Of a stretch of 64,000 nucleotides of DNA, positions 42,101 to 53,788 are shown one piece after another. The notes below the pieces were generated by a model. It was given only the letters and a program-made list of their open reading frames with translations, was not told where the DNA came from and searched no databases. The stretch's first letter is position 1; every line of letters begins with the position of its first letter. Both the position numbers and the translations under genes were made by a program. Origin of the DNA: Corella eumyota (Eukaryota; Chordata; Ascidiacea; Phlebobranchia; Corellidae); NCBI GenBank assembly GCA_963082875.1, contig OY720099.1:3968001-4032000 (forward strand), read 5' to 3'.

Positions 42101-44436
42101 TTGTTTCACTTACAACGGAGACAATCCAGGTCGATAAGTTGGTTGCTATTAGAAACATAAGACCCAACCTAAATTAACAAAAATCTATTTAGTAGGCACC
42201 AACCTATTTCCAAATGCAGCAACGTAATTAAAAGCGTTTGTAAATACTTTGTGTTTTCAAGGTATTGTAAACATTACAATGATGAGTTTATAAACTTCTG
42301 CCAAGTATATTACCTACCTTGGCGCGAAAGACCTGTCTTGTATAAACACCTTGGAATATTTAAGAAGAAAAAACGTCTGGCTCATAACAAAAACAAGATG
42401 AAACCCCGACATAGCTGCTATGATGTGATTTTCAGTACAATTGTGATTGCCCGATACGATATAGGCCAGTATGTCTATTCCGTCTTTAAATATAATGGCC
42501 ATCCCAAAAATGATGATAACACCTGAAATTGATATCACTTGGTTAACCTTTGAAAGTTTGAGTCAATAAAATTTTTTTTTTATTTATTAGATATTTATAC
42601 ATTGAAGGTAGATTTAAACTTACAAACTTTTGATATTAAGTATGACTAATGGAGTTGGTGCCGCGGGCAAGGTCATTAAATTCAAACTTTTAGACTTTAA
42701 TTAAATCTTGGGTGGTTCGGTTATATTTGCTAGCTAATTAGTGGGTAATTTCAAGGCAGCCTAAGCCTAAAGATCGTTTGGTAAACAAAGAATTTTTCAA
42801 AAAAATTTATTGCCAAAATTTTGACATGTCTTGGTAGATTTAACAAGTAGAGTTAAATACCTTTCAGCCACCTGTTTGTTGATTTGCTGCTTTTTGCAAA
42901 CTTAAGAATATCTTTTGTGAAAAATCCCGCCATGAAGTTGTAATAAATTGTAAATAACAAGCATAGAACGTAGAGTAAGATCATATACTGGTTGACAACA
43001 TCTTCTGTAATCTAACAAAAAAAGGTTTAAGTTAAACATATAGTTACCCATATTGAAAAGTTATTCTATTGTTAACATTGAATTACAAAATAACTTAATA
43101 CCATAGCCCGTGTATTGGGTAAATTTTTTTGGAGCAATAAAAAGCCTTTGATAATGTGATATTTATAAATTATATTGGCAAATCATTAAAACATTAAGTT
43201 AAAACTTACACTTACAGCAGTTATAATGACACATCAAAAAGTGTTTTAAATATAAAATTTCGTGTTAGAATTCTTGAAATTGTTACATAAAAACTGGTTA
43301 GATCATGGTAATTATATTCACAGATAGTAATCACGGTCATGTTTAAAGTCAAATTGTCTGTTTATATGTCGCGTTCTCTTAATATAACTTGAAACTATTG
43401 CGATTGCATCAGCAACGTTTGTAAAGGTTAAAATATGAAATTAAAATTAAAGTTTATATACAATAAAATGTAGCCTTTCTTTAATAAATCGAACATAGTA
43501 ATTAAAATTTTACGGTAAAATTTAGAAAAATGAAGTACATATTCACTAAATTTTACCCTTTTTTAAATAAATTGATGATTTTGGGGATTTTTTTACTTTT
43601 TGATTATTTCTTGTAATCAAATTGCTTAATACATACGTGATCAGTTGCTGCGGCCGAAGCCTTAATAACAAGAGTTATGACAATAATCAACATCCCGAAA
43701 AGTCCGGAAAGTAGGGTGATAAGGTCATCTTTTAACGTCCCTCCTTCGGGGATATCGTCATTTGTTGTCGACACGTCAAATGTCCTTAACAATAAGTGTA
43801 ATTGTGATGTCATAAATGATATTGTTGTTTTTGGTATCTATTAACTAAAGGATGATATAAAGTCATGAGACATATATTCTACGTCATCATTTTGAATTCA
43901 GTTCAACCCTTAAAACATTTCACATATAAGGTATTGCAAATTATAAACACATTTGAATTATTGAATAGGACTTTAATGCCTTCGGGTATTGGGTGTTGTT
44001 TGAGTTATAAGAGAAATACAAGGCGACTAATTTAATATTGCTTACGTCATTAATTGGCTGTAATTGTTTACTTATATAAAGGTTTAGGTTTCAAAGGTGT
44101 TAAAATATAAAAATTTAGAATATTTTTTTTATGTTAATCTAAACCAACATAAAGTCACATGCTATACAGTCTTAAAAAACAGACATTTGAAAAGTATTTT
44201 TACCAGAAAATTTAAAATATTAAACTAACTTTCCAATATTTATAAAATCCAAAATTAAAAACGTTTTCAAAAAAATGAAATTTTAGCTAAGTTTTTGAAA
44301 ATAATTAAAATTAAAAATCTTACTGTATGTGAACTTGAGTAGAACCTCTTCGAAAAACATAATGACTTTCGTCTAGTTGTTCGATAGGAAAATCATTTGA
44401 GTATTCACCATAGTTAGACCCGTTTACCTCTTCCAT
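39101..44436 (-). CDS. OTOP-like: otopetrin-family proton channel (12 exons)
   Basis: Exons in transcript order: 44436-44324, 43784-43637, 43011-42861, 42522-42318, 42168-42065, 41963-41823, 41211-41017, 40920-40787, 40652-40571, 40404-40232, 40072-39990, 39845-39101; 2274 bases, 757 residues. Otopetrins form dimeric, acid-gated proton channels in the plasma membrane with 12 helices per subunit. Seen: first helix LITLLSGLFGMLIIVITLVI; HLVFVMSQTFFLLKYSKVFI; GLMFLIATNLSTWIVSVVSE; EKFLFPFLIEFSLVASCLLY; and the conserved C-terminus with LRNVVMYLLLSNATLWMF, FYGASVW and FFRMHSAGCLFEIW. It is longer than human OTOP1 (about 612) because of polar linkers encoded by exon 6 and the first two thirds of exon 12. 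Paralogue (OTOP1/2/3) not assignable here. Confidence 0.93.
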
Positions 44437-46375
44437 AATAATATAACATATATGTAATATAATTTAGGTTTTCCTTTAGCAAATTAGATAATAAATGGCT
44501 AACGTTATAGACACTATATAAAGCATAAAATTTCTTTCGTTTGTTAAAAATTTTTAAGGTGAATATTTTTTTTCTTTTTTACATAAACATTTTTTTACAT
44601 TTATTAATGTAGACAGGATTTAATTATTTATAAACAGCTCAATCGATTCTTGTGCGTTAAAATACCTTAAGTCCTTGTGTTACATTTGTTATTAAAACAA
44701 CTTAAATACTTGTTGCTACCTATAACTACTAATAATAAATGTCATAAACCTAACAATTTCCTATTTAAGTACCCTTTAATTTTAAACAATTGGTAAGTTA
44801 ATTTTTTTTTTTGATTTTTGGACAAAATTGGTTTATAAAATATTAAATACATATCTTATATTTCTGTACTACTATAATTTCTTTTAAAACCTGAATTTCT
44901 AGTTTTAAGTTTTTTAAAAGGGTGAAACTGATCTGGGAACTTATTGTAACTTCGTTTTAAATCCATAAGAATTTCTAATTTAATAGCAACTGTACAACTT
45001 TGATTTCTATCACCTGTTGTAGCATAATACGTTTCAGAAAAAGGCAATTTATTAAAAATTTTGATTAAAGTCAGGTTAAATCTCGGTAAAGCCGTCGAAG
45101 CGACAATTATGATGACGTCATAAGTTAAACGCGGTTTGCACAATATTCGAATGTTGCGCCAAGCGGAATGAAAATAAACAAACCTTACACGGGTTTATTT
45201 ACATTTATTTATATTTATGCCTAATTCAACCAGACAAATTTTAATACTATTTCAATAAAAATCTGTTGCAAAAAATATTTTAAGACAGAAATTATTAACT
45301 TTTTACATTTCACCGCCCTGGGAACTACATGGACTTAAACAGTAGTTGGTCTTAATTATTTAACAACATCTAGAATTTTAAATGTATAATTCTTACGAGT
45401 AATACACTCATTACTGCTTTACTAGCAAAATTAACAATTTTAAAGTAAGTTCACATTTTCTATACAGATTTGTACAAATACTTGTATTTTGTATTGCTTT
45501 TTAACTAACACATAAGGGTGACTGTAGGCTTTTGAGTTTACTATTTTATCGTTGATTCAATTATTCCACTTGTCTGCACAATCTGCTGTCTGTCTATAAA
45601 TTGTTCATCAACTGTAAGTTATTAGAGATCAACGTATTTTAATTATCGAATTTTTTATCAAATTAAGATTTAAATATCAATATAATAAATATAAACAAAT
45701 AAACATAGTTTTACAATTTACATTTTTATTAATTTCAAAAAGAATTATAACGAGGAAATGCATTTGAAATTTTTTTAGCTTATTTCTTGGTTAAATTAAA
45801 TTTTTTTTTTACAAGTGGCATTTTTGTGTTTATCAGCAGGTTATTTCCCATTTTTGTTTGAGTAAAAAAAGTATGTTAAAAGTCACTCTAGAAATGGATC
45901 CACCTAGTTGTGGTTATGCTTGACACAAGCTGCGTTTACCCAAATGATGTTAGCAAGTTTGTAAAAATATGGTGACCTAAATCTCTTCTGTATTTAAAAG
46001 CCTAATTTTGCAAAAAAAAAGTTTGTCATGGTTAAATGCACACTACTGTGCATTTTCGAAGCGTGAAAAATACTAAAAACAGCGAAATTTTTACTAAATT
46101 TTGTTATTTTTTTTTTTTGGGCGTATCAGGAGTTTAAATCGGCTTATTTTTGACGAAAATCACATTTAAAAGGCCAAGGCCTAAAAAATACTAAGTACAG
46201 GAAAATTAGCACTAAATTGTGTTTTATTTTATTTTTTTGTTGGTAACGTTATATTTCGTGTTTAACTTAGAATTTTTTTGTGTAACATCTTAAGTTTTAG
46301 ACTTAAATACATAAACAGCTTTCAGATAAGGTTAATATTTTTTTTGAGCGGTCGAATTTAAACAAAATTTCTGCC
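44437..46375. other. otopetrin 5' flank and synthetase 5' flank
   Basis: Divergent gene starts (otopetrin minus, synthetase plus) share this 1.9 kb. It contains the doubtful open frame at 44856-45143, TGACGTCA at 45113, and two related AT-rich segments (46065-46125 and 46180-46240) sharing 'aaaatactaa', 'cag' and 'actaaatt' blocks. Confidence 0.5.
44856..45143 (-). CDS. doubtful open reading frame
   Basis: An open minus-strand frame of 95 codons from a TTG, continuing open for about a dozen more codons upstream but with no ATG before the preceding stop. It has two clusters of polar, ordinary-looking residues (TTGDRNQSCTVAIKLEIL; NKFPDQFHPFKKLK) but no domain I recognise. It could be a 3' terminal exon of an unseen gene, a decayed copy, or chance: a frame of this length is expected roughly once in this much AT-rich sequence by my rough estimate. 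Confidence 0.15.
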   Translation of the reverse strand: MCKPRLTYDVIIIVASTALPRFNLTLIKIFNKLPFSETYYATTGDRNQSCTVAIKLEILMDLKRSYNKFPDQFHPFKKLKTRNSGFKRNYSSTEI

Positions 46376-47911
46376 ATGATTTTTGAAAGTTCTTTTCCGA
46401 AAATTGTTATTTCTGAAATTCCGGTCGGAACCCGAATTTTAGAGAAAATTGGAATATATGGAGACCGGATCGCTTTGGTCAATGGAGATACTGGAAATGA
46501 AATTACTTTTTCTGAAATCAAAAATGACATCATTAATTATTCTACCACGCTGTGGTCGCTAGGTGTTCGTAAAGGTCACGTGATAATACTTTTCGTTCCA
46601 CTGGATCCTGACTACATTGCTTTACTGATCGCCATAGCAATATGTGGTGCTATTTTTTTAGTTTCTGATATTAACAAAGATGATTTGATCTCCCATATTG
46701 AAGAAATAAATCCTTATTTGATTGTAACGCATTCTGGTTATTCTAAACCAAGAGTAGAATGCAAGGTGTTTACAATGCCGGAAATACGCGATTACAAGTC
46801 GACCTTTGACCCCAAAACAAGTGTATTTCCCTTTGGATTGATGATTGACGTTCACGAAGACCCCATAGCGATATTTCCATCAAGCGGTACTACCGGAAAA
46901 TTAAAAGGAATAGTGCATACGCATTACAGCATTAACACAGCTATCGACCAAATAGATGGTTTACAAGTTGACCAAAGTAGCTGTGAAGTTGTGTCAATGT
47001 TACGTCATCATTATGCTTCTACCATACTAGTTTTTAAAAGACTTTTTGCTGGTGTTAAAGTCGTGCTTTTGCCAGATTTGACGACTAGTAACATGTACAA
47101 ACTTGTCCAAAAACACAAAGCAAGTGTTTTAACAACAACAAACGCCGTTGCAATGCTTGATTTTATTAAAAATGCCAAAGCGCAGGAGTTAGAAACTTTA
47201 ATTTTGATTCGAATAGGTGGAATGCCATTTCCTTCACACATGATTCACAAAGCAAGAACAGAGTTAAACATAACTATGACTTGCCTTTATGGTACATCCG
47301 AAGCAGGTTATATTAGTACAGGACATTCCAACAAGTGTCCAATAAACAGTGTTGGAAAACTATTGTCTAACATCAAAGTCCGTATTATTGACTTGGCCAA
47401 TAAAAACGATTTGAAGGCTAACGAGTCTGGAGAAATTTTGTTCAAAAGTCCAACTCTTATGAAGGAGTATTTAAACCCCAAAGGTGATGATCATTTTGCG
47501 AAGGATTCAGCTGGGTGGTTTCACACTGGAGACGTGGGTTACATTGATCAAAACGGTTACCTCTACATTAAGGGTAGAATAAAAATCTGTATTTTGGGTT
47601 TGTATGGTGTACCAATTTACCCTGCTGAAATGGAAGCAATTTTGTTAAAACATCCTTACGTTAAAGACGCAGCCGTTATTAGTGTAAAAGATCTCAAGTT
47701 TGTCGAGGCAGCAAAAGCGTATGTAGTCCGCGGATCCGAATCCGCAGATTCGGATGACATTTTGGCCTTCTACAACAAGCAAGTTCCGGGTTACAAACAA
47801 ATTAACGGAGGATTGGAGTTTATTAAAGTTATACCAAGAGTTGGGCTTGGAAAAATTAATCGAAGAGAGCTACTTAAACTTCACGAGAAGCTCGTGGGAA
47901 AAGTTAAATAA
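46376..47911 (+). CDS. acyl-CoA synthetase / 4-coumarate-CoA ligase-like enzyme
   Basis: Intronless, 511 residues. Adenylate-forming (ANL) enzyme: activates a carboxylic acid with ATP and passes it to CoA. Motifs: AMP-binding P-loop SSGTTGKLKG (residues 169-178); LYGTSEAG; WFHTGDVGYID; GRIKICI where the usual hinge reads GR.KD/E; and the C-terminal lysine K493 in GLGKINRREL. It resembles the 4CL/firefly-luciferase group, but the substrate is unknown. The C-terminus (GKVK) lacks the peroxisomal SKL-type signal usual in luciferase relatives. Hinge residues after GRIK (ICILG rather than K/ELI..G) look altered. A partial inverted copy lies 0.7 kb downstream. Lack of introns suggests retrocopy origin or intron loss. 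Confidence 0.92.
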   Translation: MIFESSFPKIVISEIPVGTRILEKIGIYGDRIALVNGDTGNEITFSEIKNDIINYSTTLWSLGVRKGHVIILFVPLDPDYIALLIAIAICGAIFLVSDINKDDLISHIEEINPYLIVTHSGYSKPRVECKVFTMPEIRDYKSTFDPKTSVFPFGLMIDVHEDPIAIFPSSGTTGKLKGIVHTHYSINTAIDQIDGLQVDQSSCEVVSMLRHHYASTILVFKRLFAGVKVVLLPDLTTSNMYKLVQKHKASVLTTTNAVAMLDFIKNAKAQELETLILIRIGGMPFPSHMIHKARTELNITMTCLYGTSEAGYISTGHSNKCPINSVGKLLSNIKVRIIDLANKNDLKANESGEILFKSPTLMKEYLNPKGDDHFAKDSAGWFHTGDVGYIDQNGYLYIKGRIKICILGLYGVPIYPAEMEAILLKHPYVKDAAVISVKDLKFVEAAKAYVVRGSESADSDDILAFYNKQVPGYKQINGGLEFIKVIPRVGLGKINRRELLKLHEKLVGKVK

Positions 47912-48639
47912 AGAAGGCTACAACTTTTAAGTTAATAAGAAGTTTTAATACCTAATTATTGCTAATTAAAAACAGAACAAACACTTTTATATTATCAAAT
48001 GTAGGTACCTATTTACTCAATCTTGCACTACATTTAGTTGTTTGTAATATATTCGTAACAATTTTTTTGTTTTGTTTTAAAAATCATCACAATTTTTTGT
48101 AACAATTTATTCTTAGAATAAGAAAAATAAGAATACTTCAACTCTTGGTGTAACTATGACTATGTAAGTTTCAAACCTCTGTTAACGCTTCGTGTTGAAC
48201 AATATATATTCGCAATAATTGAGAAAAAACAAAGTAATACATTCAACATGTAATGCTGAGTCACCCTTTTTGCCTTTTTATGCCTGAATGATGCATAACC
48301 GCTGGTATTCGATAGCACACAGATTTTTGTGGTATTATATTTGTAAACGTTATCAAGTCATTTACTTGCTTTATTTTAAAACTAAATTAAATATGTTAAA
48401 GTGCTTTAACAGCATAAACCCAATTTATGTTTAAAATATTTAAAACAATAAAATATATATTTAACAAAGCTTAAGTTTACTTTAGATAAATAAACAGACT
48501 ATTAAGTATATTTTTTACTTACAGTTAAGTTTTAATAAAAACAAGTCAATGATTAGGCTAGGAGTTGTACACGGGCAGTTAATTGACTAAATGAAGCTGC
48601 ATGTTACACTAAAAGTTATTTGGACTATAGTTTAAAACG
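47912..48639. other. spacer between synthetase and its inverted copy
   Basis: About 0.7 kb of AT-rich sequence between the tail-to-tail gene and broken copy. No ORF or repeat of note. Confidence 0.5.
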
Positions 48640-49087
48640 TTAACGGGCAAGGTTGCTTTCTTCGTGAAGTTTACGTAACTCTCTTCGATTTATTTTTCCA
48701 AGCCCCACTCTTGGTATAACTTCAATAAACTCCAATCCTCCGTTAATTTTTTTGTAATCCGGAAATTGCTTGTTGTGGAAGGCCAAAATGTCATCAACTT
48801 GTAAACCATCTATTTGGTCGATAGCTGTGTTAATGCTGTAATGCGTATGCACTATTCCTTTTAATTTTCCGGTAGTACCGCTTGATGGAAATATCGCTAT
48901 AGGGTCTTCGTGAACGTCAATCATCAATCCAAAGGGAAATACACTTGTTTTGGGGTCAAAGGTCGACTTGTAATCGCGTATTTCCGGCATTGTAAACACC
49001 TTGCATTCTACTTTTGGTTTAGAATAACCAGAATGCGTTACAATCAAATAAGGATTTATTTCTTTAATATGTAAGCAAATTATAAGA
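48640..49087 (-). pseudogene. internally deleted copy of the acyl-CoA synthetase
   Basis: Reads in frame as an N-side block matching parent residues about 110-204 joined directly to a C-side block matching parent residues about 460-500, so roughly 255 residues of the catalytic core are missing. The junction (parent '..aagttga' to 'tgacatttt..') has a few bases of microhomology. The P-loop SSGTTGKLKG is kept, but most of the substrate pocket is gone. The first block is almost identical to the parent at the DNA level (I count two differences from 46720 to about 46976). The second block differs at about ten places in some 140 bases, and the last codons diverge completely. Beyond 49075 similarity fades. 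The reading frame is open, so a short transcript is not excluded. Confidence 0.85.
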
Positions 49088-49773
49088 CCTATATATTAAA
49101 AATGTGTTATTATAAATTTCCCCACTCTTGCAATACGAACATATTTAGTAAATCAATTCTTTTTTAAATTGACCCTTAGCAAAACCTTTAAATATATCTA
49201 TTGTATATTATAGAAAAATGTATTTTCTGCCTGACAAAACTATTTTTTTTATAAAAAAAACAAAATATATTTGGGTCAACAAAAAGGTCTCTTATTAATC
49301 GCCAAAGCAAACATTCAAATGGATATCTACCAAAGCTTGCGTTCCACATATGTCCGCTAAGTAAATATTTGTTGATTGCCCACACAGCGAATATAGGTTT
49401 TGGCTTGATTAAGACTGTAACACACATTTACACAAATAGTTTTGATATTTTTTGCTTTTTTGATGTAAAAAATTATTTTTTTAAATAATGGTTTCTTAAT
49501 GCACGTTGGAATATAATCAAAAATAAACCTTTTGGATCCCTTATTCCCTACAGTTGTATACGTACCTTAAACAATTAAAAAAATTGCTTTAAATTGTTTT
49601 CAGGTTTTTATTTTATTCACATAATACATGTAAGCATAGACAAAAAGTCTGTAAACAAATGTTAAATTTTTATCCGTTTTAAATAAAACACATAAAAATA
49701 TTCGATTAATTCAAGCTGCATATGGCGTTGTTTCAGATTCACATAAAAACGTTTGATAAAAAATAAGGCTCTT
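49088..49773. other. spacer with one coding-like scrap
   Basis: AT-rich. On the minus strand around 49290-49400 is a less AT-rich open stretch (AVWAINKYLLSGHMWNASF, then GRYPFECLLWRL) that looks like part of a protein, but I recognise no family. It may be an exon remnant of the duplicated segment or chance. Confidence 0.35.
49612..49617 (-). terminator. candidate poly(A) signal (choline transporter-like gene)
   Basis: AATAAA on the minus strand, about 160 bases past the stop codon. Confidence 0.4.
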
Positions 49774-52643
49774 CTAAATAAAGGCCTTGGGTGGTGGTAT
49801 TGCTGATCTTTCTAAAAATTTCAAAAAATCAGACTCAATAATAACAGTATCTGGGCTGAGAATCGTCGATGTTTTAGCATGAGAAGAATTTGGGTTAACT
49901 ATTCCACTTTCAATATTTTCTGCGTCAACATCATTGTCAGCCAAATATTTTTCACTTCTCTGACTTTTGAGTTTCCTTCTTACCGATCGGCGAGTGAAGA
50001 TCAGCCTTATTTCTTCTCCCGAGTAAAATGGTTTATCTTTACCATTATTCGCTGATTGGTCATCGCAGTATAAAAGGTAAAAGGTTCTAACGCCGGTTGC
50101 CAATGTCCCAAAAAAAGCATTGGAGACTGTTACACAAATCAGGCTAATAAATAGGCAGGGCAAGGCAACCTGGACAAAGTAGATGCTGTCTCCGTAATTC
50201 AAATAAAACCAAAAATGAGATCCAATCAAGCTTGTTAGTAGAACGGTGTAGTTTAAAGTGAAGAGCATATAGCCAATCGATCTTCCGACAGTTAAGTAAT
50301 GGGAGGCATTTTCTTTTATGAGGGAATGTGCTCTGTTTCCTCCTTGTAGGAAAGTGTCGTTGTATATAGCAGTGGATATGTAAGACTTGGTGTCAAACAT
50401 TTGGACAAATTTCGACAGTATTTGGAAGGGCTTTGTTACTGACGATTTCTTGGTGGTCGGCAGATGTCTGTAAACAAACCGTATTGGAACCTTTATAAAC
50501 TGCATTGGAACCAACACAATTGAACCAATTAAAACAGTTCCAAGGCTGAAAGAAAACATTTCGCAGAACGGTTTCATCGTCGGAAAGACTCGAGATATAG
50601 TGAAGCGTTTAGGATCACTTTTATGGAACACCCAGTAACAGAAAACACGGGAGACCACAACTTGATGACAGGCAGAGAAAAAATTTAAAAGCCAGAATAA
50701 GGCAAGCACGGCAGAGCACAATTGAGCAAATGTCCACCAGGACTCGTCTGAAGTGTAGACCACAGTCCCATCTGAATTAACGTGCTCAATTTTTGGATAC
50801 GTAATCATAATAACAACGTAGAGAAACCATACCAATGACCCCATCATAAGTGCCACATAAACGATCAGGTGAAGTATGATGCCCGGCATTTCAACAAGCA
50901 CTTTGCGGGCCTGTCTCACCAATTTACAGACGTTCGTTATTCTTTTACGAGTCGACCAAATGCCATGGTATATGAAGATCAAAACGAAAAACATCAGAAT
51001 AACGACTGGTGCAGAAAACCTTTTAATAAATATGCTATCAGGCATGTGGTTGAAATCCGTGAAAACAGGAAGCGGTAAGAGCTTAAACTCAAAGTTTAAA
51101 TGTTCTTGAGTTTTTAGAGAGGACAGCCATTGATGAACACTGTTGCTAACTGGTGCCACTTCTATCTTGCTCAGTCTTACTCCATAAAACCTATTTGGTT
51201 TGGTGACTTTCATATAGACCGCTTCAATTGTAATTACCAATGTCATAAGGTAAAACGTGAACAACGTGGTTACCGTGCAGAGAGTTATCATAACCAATTG
51301 TGGAGCTAAGACAAAAACAATGACAAGGAGAGATACAATGGCGCAAAAATATCCAATCACTTTTGCCCCAAATAGGTAGTAGTTTTTGATTGACAACACC
51401 AGGTATCTGGAAAATACTTCCAAAAAGTTTGAAACTGGTCCGAAACCATTTTCTTCCTAAAAAAAATATTATCATATATAAATTGACTATTTCTGTAATG
51501 CTAGATAATGTAAACCGTTGTCAAAACTTATTGTTACCTTTTTGGGGGAAAGCTTTGTAGGGTTCATTTTAACAGAATCTTTTACAATATCTGTTTCTTG
51601 ATTTTCTAAACTATCCAACTGTTAAAAAACAATTTAGTTTAGTGGATTGTGCTACTTCAAAATTACATTTTTGCCTTAAAAATGGTTAACCTCTTTTTTA
51701 CATCAACAATATGCATTGCATAAGTAAATAATTTTAGTTCATACCTTCTGCACAGTTGTAGAAGTTGTTGTGGGGTTTGCATGGTTTAAAAGATTTTCCT
51801 GATTTTGTGTGTTGTCCAAAGGTTTCAGCTAAATAATATTAGAACGCATGTGAAATTACGTTATTACTAAAGCGTAATCATCATTAAAACGACTAAAAAT
51901 CATTTATTTTAAACTAAAATTACATTCAAAAACATTAATTTAAACCTTTTAATATAAATAAACTTGATTTGAATTTGTTACAACAATTTTTATTCAGTAT
52001 TTAAAAGTAAAATATAAATCGGTAACCAGAACTGTTTTTTATGGTTAAATTACAACAGATTTTGTCATAAAAGTTAAAATATTTTACTTACTTTGATAAT
52101 GTGATTGGGTATACATCTATTTCCTTTTGTTTCGTGCGGAAGAAAAAATCCGAATGGCATGTTGCACATCTTAACTTTTTCATCCATCTTCAAATTCTGG
52201 TAATTTTGTCCGACCAATTCGACGCACGAGATTGGTTCCGAGGGACACTTTGCGACGCAAAGCGACTTCTTTTCCCGCACACGCTCAAAGTAGCGGCCGG
52301 GGTCCATTACTGCTTCATGATACGAGTAACTTGTATCCAACAGGAACGGCTGTTGAGTCATGTTGAGGCCAGACAACTCTGCGTTAGCGACTGGGTTGTT
52401 GGATCCAATCCCGCAGACGTTGCCCCACGAATCAACTCCATAGTAGATTCGCAGAAAGTTGTTGCTGACTGTCTGATGGTAAGTCAGCCCGCAGATCGCG
52501 CCAATAAACACCAGCAGAAGGAGGATGTAGAGCTTCTGGAACGGGTGAGAATGACGCTGAGGAAATCTTGGACGAGGAGGCAGCTCCTCAAGTCCGTCAA
52601 AGTTGCCTATTTTACTAGACGGTTTACCAAGTGTAAAACACAT
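49774..52643 (-). CDS. SLC44A-like: choline transporter-like protein (SLC44 family), 4 exons
   Basis: Exons in transcript order: 52643-52092, 51828-51745, 51618-51538, 51456-49774; 2400 bases, 799 residues. Multi-pass plasma-membrane (or mitochondrial) solute carrier; relatives move choline and ethanolamine. Seen: first membrane helix LYILLLLVFIGAICGLTYH; the hallmark GVDSWGNVCGIGSNN at the start of the large first extracellular loop, with cysteines (SLCVAKCPSEPISC); and about nine further hydrophobic helices in exon 4. Exons 2 and 3 encode a polar, Thr/Asn-rich stretch within the loop that makes the protein longer than human CTL1/CTL2 (about 650-710). A 561-codon last exon next to three short ones is unusual for this window. 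Confidence 0.93.
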
Positions 52644-53788
52644 GGTTATAACGACGATTCTCGAACTAAACGCTGAGAAGGTCGATGGAGAGCTTGATAA
52701 TTTTCAAAAACTTGATAAATAGCTTGCAAAAAATTTGCACGAGAGCAGATAAAAGATTTGCGAAAAATCCCAAAAATTTTATCGATAAAAAATTTGCTAC
52801 TATGCAACACTTTATATAAGAAAATTTGGGCATTGTTACGTCACCGACCTTTTATTACAAGGGGATCGTAATAATAGTTTACATTGGTTGGCTTGTAATT
52901 GATCAGCTGATTGGATATTAGTAACCTGGCAGAAAAATTAGATTTTATTTAATTGGTCGATCGTCGTCCCAGTAACAAGGATTAATTTTCCCGGTAGCTA
53001 TTCGCGGGAAAATTTACGCCCCCCGTTTCTAAGGCTACCATTTCAAATCCAGTACAAACCGGTTAAAACTGGATTAAAACCCTTTTATTAAAATTTTATA
53101 TACTAACAAGCTAATAAATCATCTTGTTGTAAAAAAATTGTAAATTTATTTTTCTAAATATTCAGTATTTTTTAACTCAGAGTTGTGAATATTACATAAA
53201 AGCCTAAAGGCAGCAAATAATTTGTTACATGAAATTTAAGTGTTTGTATTAATTAAGGTCATATAATTTAAAGGGGGCTAACTAGATAACTTTAGGCAAC
53301 TAGATTAAGTTTATTTTTATATTAAAAACTACTCTTCCAACTAAATCATGTTTTGTTTACATGTCAGGTAAAAATCAAGGTTTGGAGATCATAAATTTGT
53401 AAAAACAATAAGTACGGTTATCATTTATTTTAGCTGATTTTGGGGCTAAAATATACTTTTTAACTGATTTTGGTGTTAAAATAAACAGCAAGAAATTAAA
53501 TTGGTGACTTATATGTTGGTGTGTAGCAATTGCTTACACTTATGTCACCACTCTTGTTTAAATCCAGCATGTGCATAAAAATAAAAATCTGTTATGACAA
53601 AATTTAACGTAAAGTTATGTTGTTTCGTCTTCAGCATATTTTTGTCGTTTATATCGTAAAGCTTTAGTGTAAATTAGTAATTTAAAACTTGACTTTATAC
53701 TTCAAACATTTATTTAGATTAGAAAACAGATCTGTAAGGTAGTAAACTCGGAAATTCAATTTTGTTTTAATTTTTTCTGCATTTCAAA
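52644..53788. promoter_or_regulatory. bidirectional promoter region, SLC44-like and DNAJC21
   Basis: 1.1 kb between divergent start codons. It includes 'ttacgtcaccg' near 52840 (CRE half-site-like), then AT-rich sequence. No exon seen. Promoter role inferred from gene orientation. Confidence 0.45.

Noticed and set aside
52101-52676. 191-codon plus-strand frame opposite the first SLC44-like exon
   Set aside because: Shadow of real coding sequence on the minus strand; no recognisable protein.
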